NCBI RefSeq assembly: GCF_003003125.1
Contig: NZ_PVTZ01000008.1
Span: forward strand, 1 to 64,000
Source: Laceyella sediminis
GTDB taxonomy: Bacteria; Bacillota; Bacilli; Thermoactinomycetales; Thermoactinomycetaceae
Length of the DNA: 64,000 nucleotides
Direction of reading: 5' to 3'
The translations under genes and the position numbers were made by a program. This document shows positions 56,632-64,000 of the stretch, piece after piece; position 1 is the stretch's first letter, and each line of letters opens with the position of its first letter. The notes beneath the pieces were generated by a model. That model did no database searches. It was not told the origin of the DNA and saw only the letters and a program-made list of their open reading frames with translations.

Positions 56632-56835
56632 CTATGATTGTTGCTCTGATGTTGCCACCGGCGCACTTGGCTCTTCAACCGCTTTGGTCTCTTTTTTGAA
56701 CAAAGGGGCAACATACTTTTTCATAAAAAAGCCCGCCAACAGCAAAACAACCACCCCTTTGAGGATGAACAGCAACAAGTCCGCTCCCAAGGGGATCAAC
56801 AGTTGGTTAACATAATCAGGTTGGCCTATCGGCAT
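56632..56835 (-). CDS. 67-residue single-span membrane protein
   Basis: Start at 56835 is set by AGGAGTG nine bases before the ATG; the longer frame lacks a site. A hydrophobic segment of about 25 residues (LLLFILKGVVVLLLAGFFM within it) is followed by a Lys-rich turn and a Pro/Glu/Ser-rich tail. Family not recognised. Confidence 0.6.
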   Translation of the reverse strand: MPIGQPDYVNQLLIPLGADLLLFILKGVVVLLLAGFFMKKYVAPLFKKETKAVEEPSAPVATSEQQS

Positions 56836-56979
56836 AATAAAACACACTCCTATTGGTATGTATTCAAAGAACTGCCCCCATTCTACCACACTTTATGGGT
56901 CGTGTTGTCCATTCCCCGGGAAATGTTTCCCCACTGGTTTATCATAGAAGAAACGCAGTTCTTGGAGGGACCATTCAAA

Positions 56980-57426
56980 ATGGTGGAACAGAACATTACG
57001 GCATGGATCTTTCAATACAACCCCAAGCTTGGCTTTGATTTGATGCAACATCTCAAGCAGCGGGACTCCCGCCCCGGCGAACCCGACACTTGGAGCGTCA
57101 ATCAGCATCGTCAACGAATCAAGCAAGGAGATGAAATCTATTTCTGGAAAACGCAACCCAACGCGGGATGCTACGTGATTGGAAGGGTGATGAGCGATCC
57201 CTTCACCATTCATGAGTATGATCGATTCGGCGGAGTGAAGTGTCATGTCCGGTTTGACTATGTGCTGAACCAACCCGTTTTGCGCAAGCATTTGTCGCAA
57301 GATCCTGAATTCGCCAATCTGTCCATCCTGCGCAACCCCAAAGGAACCAACTTTCCAGTCAGCGCCGCGGAACGGAAAGCGTTTTGGGAATGGTTTCAAT
57401 TCGTGGGCCTTACTCCTTGCCGATAA
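56980..57426 (+). CDS. EVE-domain (PUA-like) protein
   Basis: 148 residues starting at the ATG that follows GGAGGG; the frame extends 59 codons upstream over the divergent gene and is not coding there. The motif set AWIFQYNPKLGFDL, GDEIYFWKTQPNAGCYVIGRV and the C-terminal FPVSAAERKAFWEW is that of EVE domains, which bind modified bases in DNA or RNA and are often linked to restriction or RNA modification. It is a stand-alone copy; no nuclease or helicase gene is adjacent. Confidence 0.8.
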   Translation: MVEQNITAWIFQYNPKLGFDLMQHLKQRDSRPGEPDTWSVNQHRQRIKQGDEIYFWKTQPNAGCYVIGRVMSDPFTIHEYDRFGGVKCHVRFDYVLNQPVLRKHLSQDPEFANLSILRNPKGTNFPVSAAERKAFWEWFQFVGLTPCR

Positions 57427-57761
57427 AAAGAATGTTATCAACCCTGCCATGACCATGATGGCAAAGCGGGGGATACGATTCTCTGTGTTTCGCGACGTTT
57501 CGCAACTTAAAAAGCCGTATACCAATAGGAATACGGCTACGTACTACTTATTTTTAAGAGTAAATGATATCCGATCCTTCAAGACTAGCATTCAGGAGAT
57601 GGGGCTGTTATCACAATATAATCATACCCTACGCCTGTTTTATTAACATATGTAGTTACGCTATACATATACGTAAAGCTAGAATGAGCTTATCTCTCTC
57701 TAAAACTTACAGATTTATCATCACCGCTCAATTATAAACCGCACCAAGCATGACCGCCGGT
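57427..57761. other. 335-base gap between the EVE gene and the FAH-family gene
   Basis: A hairpin at 57,510-57,535 (AGCCGTAT with ATACGGCT) may end the EVE transcript, although the T-rich tail is some bases away. The rest is A+T-rich; a 65-codon frame at 57,449 has no site or motif and is not called. Confidence 0.5.
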
Positions 57762-58394
57762 TTACTGATCAGTGCCAGCAATCACACACTCCCCGAGCAC
57801 GTCCTCTCCCCACAACAACTGCAACCGGTCACCCGCATTCACTTCACCGACGCCAGCCGGCGTGCCAGTATAAATGATATCCCCTGCTCCCAGTCCCAAA
57901 TGATTTCCGCAAAAATCGACGATCGTCTGCAAATCGAACACCATATCCTGAATGTTGCCACGTTGCACCTCAACCCCATTTTTGGCAAGGGCGAAATCCG
58001 TGTCAGCACAGGTCTCTACACCCGGGAAGGGGTAAAACTTGGTGACCAGGGCTGAGTTGGGAAATCCTTTGGCCTGAAGCCACGGATGACCTTTCCGTTT
58101 TAAATCTTCTTGCAAATCACGCAACGTAAAATCGATACCAAGCGCAAAAGCGTCAATCAATTCATCAACTGATAGCCCTTTTTGATACGGTTTGCCGATT
58201 CGGATGACCAACTCCGCTTCATAGTGCACCTGCCCTTGACCCACAGGCAGTCTGATGGCCCGTCCATCGGCAAGCGCTAGCGCATGGGTCGGCTTGGAGA
58301 AGACCATCAGCGACGAGGGCACCGCATTGCCAAGCTCGGCCGCATGCAGACGGTAATTGCGACCCACGCAATAAATGTTGCGAGTCGTGTCCAT
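57762..58394 (-). CDS. Fumarylacetoacetate hydrolase-family protein
   Basis: 210 residues, single FAH domain (YisK/FAHD1-like) with YCVGRNYRLHAAELG at the N terminus, the metal-binding Glu pair in VHYEAELVIRIG, a conserved Asp in GIDFTLRDLQ, and IIYTGTPAGVGEV near the end. Members are oxaloacetate decarboxylases or acylpyruvate hydrolases; the substrate is not clear here. GAGGGGGTATAGGAA precedes the ATG. Confidence 0.88.
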   Translation of the reverse strand: MDTTRNIYCVGRNYRLHAAELGNAVPSSLMVFSKPTHALALADGRAIRLPVGQGQVHYEAELVIRIGKPYQKGLSVDELIDAFALGIDFTLRDLQEDLKRKGHPWLQAKGFPNSALVTKFYPFPGVETCADTDFALAKNGVEVQRGNIQDMVFDLQTIVDFCGNHLGLGAGDIIYTGTPAGVGEVNAGDRLQLLWGEDVLGECVIAGTDQ

Positions 58395-58481
58395 TTCCTA
58401 TACCCCCTCATTTGTTTCCGCGTTCTCTTTTAAAGATACCTGAAGCAGGAATCGGTGTGAACTGCTCCAACTCATCGAAAC

Positions 58482-58512
58482 ATAAAAAGGAGCCTTTTTT
58501 CATCAAAAGGCA
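58482..58512 (-). terminator. Terminator after the ABC-F gene
   Basis: GCCTTTT and AAAAGGC pair on the minus strand and are followed by TCCTTTTTATG. Confidence 0.65.
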
Positions 58513-58528
58513 CTTTGTGCCGAAGAAG

Positions 58529-60175
58529 TCACGCCTGCGATGGGCCGCCCTCTAAGCGTTTGTTTTTGGCCCAATCATAATCACCATCGTAGCGGTGAAG
58601 TTGCTGATTCTCCAGCCAATAAATGGTGCCGAACAAACGGTTTAAGAAATAGCGGTCATGGGAAACGGCGAGGATGGTGCCGGGAAATTCCGCCAATGCT
58701 TCTTCAAGCACTTCCCGCGAGTCGATGTCCAAGTGATTCGTCGGCTCATCCATAACCAACAAATTGATGTCCTGATGCATCAACTGCGCCAACCGCAACC
58801 GCATCCGCTCCCCACCGCTCAAGTCGCCCACTTTGCGGAAGACAGAGTGGCCGTAAAAAAGGAACCGGGCCAACAAATGGCGGGCCTCCCCTTCTGTCAC
58901 CGCGACTTCCTCTCTGAAGGCGTTGATTACCGTTTGCTCCGGATCGCCTTCATAGCCCGCCTGGGAAAGATAGCCCACTTTCACGCTGTCACCCAACCGC
59001 ACCCAGCCATCGTCCGCCTGCTCCCGGCCCAGGATGATGCGCAGCAACGTGGATTTGCCTGTTCCGTTCGCTCCGACAATGGCACATCTCTCCCCGAAAC
59101 GTACCAACATCCCGCACCCTGCGAACAGCAAGCGGTCACCATACAACTTGCCAATATTTTCGGCGACGATCACATCTTTGCCGCTCCGCTTGGCAAAATC
59201 AAATTGCAAACGCATTTTCCTCCGCTCCAAGACAGGCTTTTTCACCTTCTCCATCCGCTCCAGCGCTTTTTCCATGCTTTTGGCGCGCCGATGCATGCCT
59301 GCATTGGGAGGATTGGCGCGGTTGGCCCATTCTTTCAGCCGTTTAATGGTTTCTTTCATTTTTTTGATTTTCTTCTCCTGCTCTTGATACTGTTTGAATT
59401 CAGCCAGCAGGCGTTCTTCCTTCAGTTTGGTGAAACGGGAGTAATTACCGGGATATATATGAATCTCTCCATCTTCCAAATCCCATGTCTCATTAGTCAC
59501 CCGATCAAGAAAGTAACGGTCATGAGAGACGAGCAACACGGCGCCTTGATATTTTTCAAGATAGTTTTCCAACCATTCCACCGACGGCAAATCCAAATGA
59601 TTGGTCGGTTCATCAAGCAGCAAGCAGTCCGGCCGGGACAGTAGCAATGTAGCCAAACCAACTTTCGTCTTTTCTCCACCGCTCAACTTGTGAAATGGCA
59701 GATTCCACATCTCTTTGGGCACACCCAATCCAGTAGCTACCTGGGTAATGAGCGAGTCGATCTGGTACCCGCCTTCTTGTTCAAAGCGTTCGCGCAACAC
59801 ATCCCATTGGCTGAGCAAGCGTTCTAATTTTTGGGGAGAGTCCGTTTCACCCATTTGCAACGATAATTCATTCATTTTACGCTCCATGGCAGTCAGTTTG
59901 GCAAACGGTTGCCGCAACACGTCCTCCACCGTGGTCTTCTCATCCGTCTCTGGCAATTGTGCCAGATAGCCCACTTTCGCTTGCTTGCGAATGAAGACTT
60001 CTCCTTCATCTGGCCGCTCAATCCCTGCCAAACATTTCAATAGGGTGGTCTTCCCGCTCCCGTTGGCACCAACCAAGCCAATGCGAGCGCGTTCATGTAT
60101 TTCACCATCTATTTGTTTTAGTACCCATGTGGCACCCAACATTTTTTTCAATTGATGACATGCGCATACGATCAT
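58529..60175 (-). CDS. ABC-F ATPase, possible ribosome-protecting antibiotic resistance factor
   Basis: 548 residues with two ABC cassettes and no membrane part: Walker A GLVGANGSGKTTLLK and IVGANGTGKSTLLRI, signatures LSGGEKTK and LSGGERMR, and two DEPTNHLD Walker B boxes. The basic coiled linker between cassettes (about 250-330) is the arm that enters the ribosome in ABC-F proteins. The ATG at 60175 follows AAGGAG by nine bases. An intrinsic terminator and a 41-codon leader ORF lie just upstream, the arrangement known for drug-inducible ABC-F genes such as vmlR or vga types. Target drug unknown. Confidence 0.85.
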   Translation of the reverse strand: MIVCACHQLKKMLGATWVLKQIDGEIHERARIGLVGANGSGKTTLLKCLAGIERPDEGEVFIRKQAKVGYLAQLPETDEKTTVEDVLRQPFAKLTAMERKMNELSLQMGETDSPQKLERLLSQWDVLRERFEQEGGYQIDSLITQVATGLGVPKEMWNLPFHKLSGGEKTKVGLATLLLSRPDCLLLDEPTNHLDLPSVEWLENYLEKYQGAVLLVSHDRYFLDRVTNETWDLEDGEIHIYPGNYSRFTKLKEERLLAEFKQYQEQEKKIKKMKETIKRLKEWANRANPPNAGMHRRAKSMEKALERMEKVKKPVLERRKMRLQFDFAKRSGKDVIVAENIGKLYGDRLLFAGCGMLVRFGERCAIVGANGTGKSTLLRIILGREQADDGWVRLGDSVKVGYLSQAGYEGDPEQTVINAFREEVAVTEGEARHLLARFLFYGHSVFRKVGDLSGGERMRLRLAQLMHQDINLLVMDEPTNHLDIDSREVLEEALAEFPGTILAVSHDRYFLNRLFGTIYWLENQQLHRYDGDYDWAKNKRLEGGPSQA

Positions 60176-60197
60176 CGACAAACACTCCTTTTTGGAC

Positions 60198-60236
60198 GCA
60201 AAAAAGCCATCAGCATACACACCCGCTGATGGCTTT
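60198..60236 (-). terminator. Attenuator terminator ahead of the ABC-F gene
   Basis: AAAGCCATCAGC and GCTGATGGCTTT (12 perfect pairs) around a 10-base loop, followed by TTTTTTGCG on the minus strand. It lies between the leader ORF and the ABC-F start, with the ABC-F ribosome binding site only about 8 bases past the T-run, so it would stop transcription before the gene unless prevented. Confidence 0.85.
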
Positions 60237-60271
60237 CTCACATCTATGTTGAGAATAGTGGGGTTCTGATG

Positions 60272-60397
60272 CTACGCTTGAATTGCTGGTATTTGGCTAA
60301 AAAAGGGCACACGTATCCCATTTTCAGCCAAACCATGGGTAATGGCAGTAATTTCCACCACCAACCAACCCAGCCAATTCTGCCATGCGTAGCTCAT
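60272..60397 (-). CDS. 41-residue leader peptide ORF upstream of ABC-F
   Basis: The ATG at 60397 has a near-perfect site (AAGGAGGTGAGGGTTC). The product is Trp-rich at the start (MSYAWQNWLGWLVVEI). Within its coding sequence TTTGGCT and AGCCAAA, with AAAATGGG and CCCTTTT inside, form a second hairpin that a stalled ribosome would disturb. I interpret it as a drug-sensing leader rather than a functional protein. Confidence 0.7.
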   Translation of the reverse strand: MSYAWQNWLGWLVVEITAITHGLAENGIRVPFFSQIPAIQA

Positions 60398-60441
60398 GAA
60401 CCCTCACCTCCTTGTCGTTGATCAGTATTGTCGCACTATCC

Positions 60442-60470
60442 ATTTTAATTGAAATTTCTTTCATAAGCAA
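60442..60470 (-). promoter_or_regulatory. Promoter for the leader ORF and ABC-F gene
   Basis: On the minus strand TTGCTT (60465-60470), a 17-base spacer and TAAAAT (60442-60447), about 30-40 bases upstream of the leader ribosome binding site. Confidence 0.65.
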
Positions 60471-60509
60471 GCGGCAAATCGCCCGTGTCCGCTGGAAGTT
60501 GCACGCACC

Positions 60510-61766
60510 CTAAGACGCAACCGCATTCTGCTCCGCTTCTAGCTGTTTGGCCGCATCAAATTCCTGTTCGCTTTTGGCCACAACGATGGTGGCGATCCCG
60601 TTTCCGATCATATTGACAAGCGCACGGGCTTCAGACATGAAGCGGTCCACACCCAACAACAACGTCAGCCCCTCCATCGGTATGACCTGCATCGCCCCCA
60701 ATGTGGACGCCAACACAATGAAGCCTCCACCGGTCACTGTGGCTGCCCCCTTGGACGTCAACATGAGAATGGCGATGACTGTCAATTCTTGCGTCAGACT
60801 CAAGTCCACCCCGCTCACCTGCGCCAAAAAGACAACGGCCATGGTCAAATAAATCGAAGTGCCGTCCAGGTTAAACGAATATCCGGTGGGAAGTACTAAC
60901 CCAACCACTGATCGGGAGCACCCATACGCCTCCATTTTATGCATCATCCGCGGCAAAACGGATTCCGATGAAGATGTGCCCAAAACGATCAATATTTCCT
61001 CTTTGATGAATTTCAAATACTTCCACAAACTGAATCCATATATCTTACAAATCAGATTAAGTATGACAAACACAAAGAAAATCATGGTCAGATAGACGGC
61101 CAACATCAATTTCCCCAACGGGATGAGCGAAGATAAGCCGTAATGACCAATCGTGTATGAGATCGCTCCAAGCGCCCCAAGCGGCGCCACCCGCATCACC
61201 ATGTTGACGAGTTTGAAAAAAGCTTGACTGATCCGCTCGAACACGTCAATCACCAGCTGGTTTGCCTGCCCGAGGGAAGCCAAAGCGAAGCCGAACAGGA
61301 CAGCGAAAAAGACGACCTGAAGAATGTCCCCTTTTGCGAACGAATCTACCACATTGGAGGGAACGATATGGATCAAGAAGTCCACCATATCCATTTTCTC
61401 GCCTTCATGAACGTATCCGTCCACTTCTTTTTTGTATTGTGAGCTGTTAAGGGGCACTCCCTCACCCGGCTCGACCACATTGGCGACCACCAGGCCGATA
61501 ATCAACGCAAACGTGGTCACGATTTCAAAGTAGATTAGCGCTTTTCCTCCGACCCTTCCCACTTTCTTCATGTCGCCCATTTTGGCAATGCCGAGCACAA
61601 TCGTAAAAAAGATAATCGGCGCGATCACCATCTTAACCATGTTGATAAAGATATCGCTGAGCGGCTTCAGGTAATTGGCCGTGTTTGGTGCGACGGCGCC
61701 AAGGATGATCCCGATGGTGATTGCACTTAGCACTTGAAAAGTTAAATTTGTGAATAATTTCTTCAC
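60510..61766 (-). CDS. Dicarboxylate/amino acid:cation symporter (DAACS family)
   Basis: A 418-residue secondary transporter of the GltP/GltT/DctA type that takes up glutamate, aspartate or C4-dicarboxylates with H+ or Na+. It has the hairpin-loop serine motif GTSSSESVLPRMM, PTGYSFNLDGTSIYLTMA, and the VDRFMSEARALVNMIGN substrate helix. The start is GTG at 61766, set by AGGAGGCGGAAGTA; the annotatable frame extends 26 codons further without a site. Confidence 0.9.
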   Translation of the reverse strand: MKKLFTNLTFQVLSAITIGIILGAVAPNTANYLKPLSDIFINMVKMVIAPIIFFTIVLGIAKMGDMKKVGRVGGKALIYFEIVTTFALIIGLVVANVVEPGEGVPLNSSQYKKEVDGYVHEGEKMDMVDFLIHIVPSNVVDSFAKGDILQVVFFAVLFGFALASLGQANQLVIDVFERISQAFFKLVNMVMRVAPLGALGAISYTIGHYGLSSLIPLGKLMLAVYLTMIFFVFVILNLICKIYGFSLWKYLKFIKEEILIVLGTSSSESVLPRMMHKMEAYGCSRSVVGLVLPTGYSFNLDGTSIYLTMAVVFLAQVSGVDLSLTQELTVIAILMLTSKGAATVTGGGFIVLASTLGAMQVIPMEGLTLLLGVDRFMSEARALVNMIGNGIATIVVAKSEQEFDAAKQLEAEQNAVAS

Positions 61767-61850
61767 TACTTCCGCCTCCTGTCCGATCGTGATGCTGGTG
61801 TGGGCAATGCTTCTGACTCTGCATGGAACATTCCCTCTTTTCAAAAATAT

Positions 61851-61910
61851 TAGGGTATGTCACGCAAATCAAGTGGGTGGATAGAAACAGCGGAAAAATC
61901 TTTTCTATTT
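61851..61910 (-). repeat. MITE-like dispersed repeat, truncated copy
   Basis: About 60 bases beginning TAGGGTATGTCACGCAAATCAAG and continuing through a GCGGAAAAATCTTTTCT core, matching one half of the copy at 52,292. The other end is lost. Confidence 0.6.
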
Positions 61911-61961
61911 ATCTCTTTATCAAACACGCACGAATCACTCTCGTCACCGATCACATCCTTC

Positions 61962-62000
61962 ATAAAAAAGGTGCGGCTTCTCCTCTGAGTAGCCGCACCC
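61962..62000 (-). terminator. Terminator after the oligopeptide-binding protein gene
   Basis: GGTGCGGCT and AGCCGCACC pair around a 12-base loop on the minus strand and are followed by TTTTTTATG. Confidence 0.9.
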
Positions 62001-62009
62001 CTGCCCGCT

Positions 62010-63647
62010 TCACTGTTTCCCGTCGACCGAAGCCCATTTGAGGTCATATTCGGCTCCATACGGATGGCGATGCAACCCCTTCACATATGGCTTTTGCAAA
62101 AACGAATTCGTCTCATAATACAAGGGCACAAGCGCCGCCTGTTGGCCCTCACCTGTTCCGACCAATAGTTTCTCCGCCTGAATCATCAAGGAGGTTTTCT
62201 TATTGTGCGATGCTGCCGCTTTGGCTTGTTTGATCAACCGATCATAGGCCGCATTGTTAAATTTCATGTAATTCAATCCGGAATTTGCGGTCCATATTTC
62301 CAAGAAACCGATGGGATCACTGTAGTCGGCAAACCAGCTGGACATGGTCATGTCAAATTCACCTTTCAATTCGTGATCCACTTTGGTTTTACGCGGGAGA
62401 GTGTTCAATTTGATCTCCAGCCCCAATTTAGCCTTGAGTTGCTCTTTGATTGATAACGCCACATAACTTCGTTGGTCGTTGAAGCTGAGCATCACAATCG
62501 ACTCCGGGGGCCGGGTTAACCCCAGTTCCCGTAACCCCTTGTTGAAGTACGTCTGCGCCAAGCTCGGGTTGTGGCCAACGACTTCGCCACCAGCCCGTTG
62601 GCGGAATGATTGCCCCTCTACTGACAGCGCTGGCGGAATTAGCGCTCCCGCTGGTTTTGATCCGTCTTTCAACACCCTGTCTACAAGCTCATTACGATCG
62701 ATGGCCAAGCTGATCGCACGCCGAATATTGGGATTTTTAAAAAACGGTTTGCTTTGGTTCATCAACAGATATTGTGAGGAGGCCAATTCCAAACTGGTGT
62801 AATCTGTCGTTTGCTTGAATGCGTAGACAAATTCGGAATCAATTTTGGTGATGTCCGCTTTTCCAGAATTATAAAAATTGATGCGCTTTGATGTATCCGC
62901 TTGCACCTGCACATCGACTTGTCCAAGCTGAACCGTGTCTTTGTCCCAATACCTCTCGTTTTTCAACAACCGTACTTGGGTAGGTGTAACCGAATCAATG
63001 ATGAACGGCCCGTTATAAACCATCTTGTCGGGAGATTTGGCATATTCCTCTCCATATTTTTCAACAATGTCTTTTCGTTGCGGGAAATAGGTGGATTGCG
63101 TGGTCAAGCTCAGAAATTCATGCTCTGGTTGCTTCAAGCGCACTTCCAACGTATGGTCATCAATCGCTTTCACTTTGACTTGATTCGCGGAACCTCTTCC
63201 CTTGTTATATTCTTCTGCGCCCATAATCGGATATAAGATATATGCGTATTCCGATTTAATCCGGGGATCAAGCGCCCGTTTCCATGCATATTCGAAATCA
63301 TGGGCAGTGACTGGCTCTTCATCACTCCACTCCGCGTCATCGCGCAGTTTGAAGGTGTAGGTTTTTTTGTCAGGACTCACTTCCACTGATTCTGCCATAC
63401 CATTGACGAGCCGGTTGTTCGGCCCTAACCGCGTCAATCCTTCATTCACGTTATACAAAATGTTCCATGAAACGATGTCCACATACTTGGCACTGTCCAA
63501 GTTGGAGATTTGATTGCTCTCCATGATGCGCAAAATCTTGTTTTCCGGAATGGCTTCGTTTGATTCCAACCACGGAATACTACACGCGGTCAATAACAAC
63601 AGAGACAACGAAACAACTGACGCGATGAACAAACTCTTTTTCCTCAT
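62010..63647 (-). CDS. Oligopeptide ABC transporter substrate-binding lipoprotein, OppA-like
   Basis: 545 residues of the SBP_bac_5 family. The N terminus is a lipoprotein signal with the lipobox LLTAC (Cys lipidation), then a typical OppA body (YTFKLRDDAEWSDEEPVTAHDFEYAWKRALDP within residues about 95-130, RRAISLAIDR). The ATG at 63647 has GGGGGA before it; an ATG four codons upstream is inside that site. No permease or ATPase genes adjoin, so it is an orphan binding protein that may serve a distant Opp system. Confidence 0.9.
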   Translation of the reverse strand: MRKKSLFIASVVSLSLLLLTACSIPWLESNEAIPENKILRIMESNQISNLDSAKYVDIVSWNILYNVNEGLTRLGPNNRLVNGMAESVEVSPDKKTYTFKLRDDAEWSDEEPVTAHDFEYAWKRALDPRIKSEYAYILYPIMGAEEYNKGRGSANQVKVKAIDDHTLEVRLKQPEHEFLSLTTQSTYFPQRKDIVEKYGEEYAKSPDKMVYNGPFIIDSVTPTQVRLLKNERYWDKDTVQLGQVDVQVQADTSKRINFYNSGKADITKIDSEFVYAFKQTTDYTSLELASSQYLLMNQSKPFFKNPNIRRAISLAIDRNELVDRVLKDGSKPAGALIPPALSVEGQSFRQRAGGEVVGHNPSLAQTYFNKGLRELGLTRPPESIVMLSFNDQRSYVALSIKEQLKAKLGLEIKLNTLPRKTKVDHELKGEFDMTMSSWFADYSDPIGFLEIWTANSGLNYMKFNNAAYDRLIKQAKAAASHNKKTSLMIQAEKLLVGTGEGQQAALVPLYYETNSFLQKPYVKGLHRHPYGAEYDLKWASVDGKQ

Positions 63648-63841
63648 GATTTCCCCCATTTTTATTAAGAGTATAATTATGCCGACGATTGAATATATTC
63701 GATTTTATTCATTTACACTAATAAAGTAAAGAGTTTGTTGCAAAAAACTGATAAATTTACAACCAAACTTTGGTCTTTTGTTAATAATAAAGGAATTGAC
63801 AAATTAATTAAACAACAATAGAGGCGCTGACTTCAACATAC

Positions 63842-63876
63842 AAAAAAAGGGATTGTCCAACGAACGGACAATCCCA
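63842..63876 (-). terminator. Terminator of the gene at the right window edge
   Basis: GGGATTGTCC and GGACAATCCC pair on the minus strand and are followed by TTTTTTTG. Confidence 0.9.
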
Positions 63877-63893
63877 TCCCTTTATCTGCTTAC

Positions 63894-64000
63894 TCAAGCA
63901 ACCTGCCCACTCTTCACCGTCCGATAACGGCGAATGAGCCAATAGATCGGCAATCCAACTAGGGTAATCCCTACAACAGACAAACTGCCCACCACGTCAT
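63894..64000 (-). CDS. C-terminal end of a probable membrane permease (partial)
   Basis: The last 34 codons of a minus-strand gene whose start is beyond the window. They encode a hydrophobic helix (VVGSLSVVGITLVGLPIYWL) and a basic tail ending SGQVA, resembling the last helix of amino acid permeases (GIPVYW-like). A terminator follows. Family assignment is tentative. Confidence 0.5.
   Translation of the reverse strand, partial: DVVGSLSVVGITLVGLPIYWLIRRYRTVKSGQVA

Noticed and set aside
57449-57646. 65-codon plus-strand frame after the EVE gene
   Set aside because: No ribosome binding site; overlaps the hairpin that may end the EVE transcript.

Overview
The window is about 52% G+C chromosome from a spore-forming, probably thermophilic member of the Firmicutes. 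I infer a Thermoactinomycetaceae-like filamentous organism (Polycladomyces/Thermoactinomyces group). The grounds are Bacillus-type housekeeping synteny, very regular AGGAGG ribosome binding sites with frequent TTG/GTG starts, the coproporphyrin-dependent haem operon, a tyrosinase, and a cluster of coat- or surface-like proteins. The genus is an inference; no identity search was possible.

Region 1 (1-20.4 kb, almost all minus strand) is the conserved core block. It starts with the 5' end of a 23S rRNA gene that appears to have its own promoter and no 16S gene upstream. Then come proS-rseP-dxr-cdsA-uppS-frr-pyrH-tsf-rpsB (translation plus isoprenoid and phospholipid supply), followed by codY-hslU-hslV-trmFO-topA-dprA-sucD-sucC. 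Compared with Bacillus subtilis, the large flagellar/chemotaxis cluster between codY and rpsB is absent, xerC between trmFO and hslV is absent, and polC does not follow proS.

Region 2 (20.4-30.6 kb) is accessory. It has a 43-residue membrane peptide, a membrane-anchored cupredoxin converging on a bacterial tyrosinase, a two-gene unknown unit with an ATGA overlap, an acyl-CoA synthetase, and then a plus-strand cluster of six genes (24,957-30,579). That cluster encodes three related small Arg-rich proteins sharing a QVPxNxGDA...N-rich tail, a Gly/Ala/Ile-rich hydrophobic protein, a small helical protein, and a 1,321-residue protein containing about 101 uninterrupted decapeptide repeats. I consider it the best candidate for an undescribed surface or spore structure.

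Region 3 (30.6-49.5 kb): hemZ, a secreted beta-propeller protein, a TRIC-type channel, a YkoP-like protein, group II intron debris, a MarR regulator, a trehalose operon with two TreR operators (the transporter is an EIICB of the maltose/glucose type), the hemEHY operon with a CRP/FNR-type site over its promoter, a creatininase-family hydrolase and an amino acid permease.

Region 4 (49.5-64 kb): a small kinase with a Ser/Tyr/His/Arg-rich tail, a patatin-like lipase, a DUF2243 membrane protein, pseudouridine catabolism (psuK-psuG), a three-domain secreted amidase, an EVE-domain protein, an FAH-family hydrolase, an ABC-F ATPase preceded by a leader-peptide ORF and an intrinsic terminator (an attenuator), a dicarboxylate/glutamate symporter, an oligopeptide-binding lipoprotein, and the 3' end of a probable permease. 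A dispersed MITE-like repeat with GGGYGTGTCTG ends occurs five times across the window. No tRNA gene and no CRISPR array was seen.
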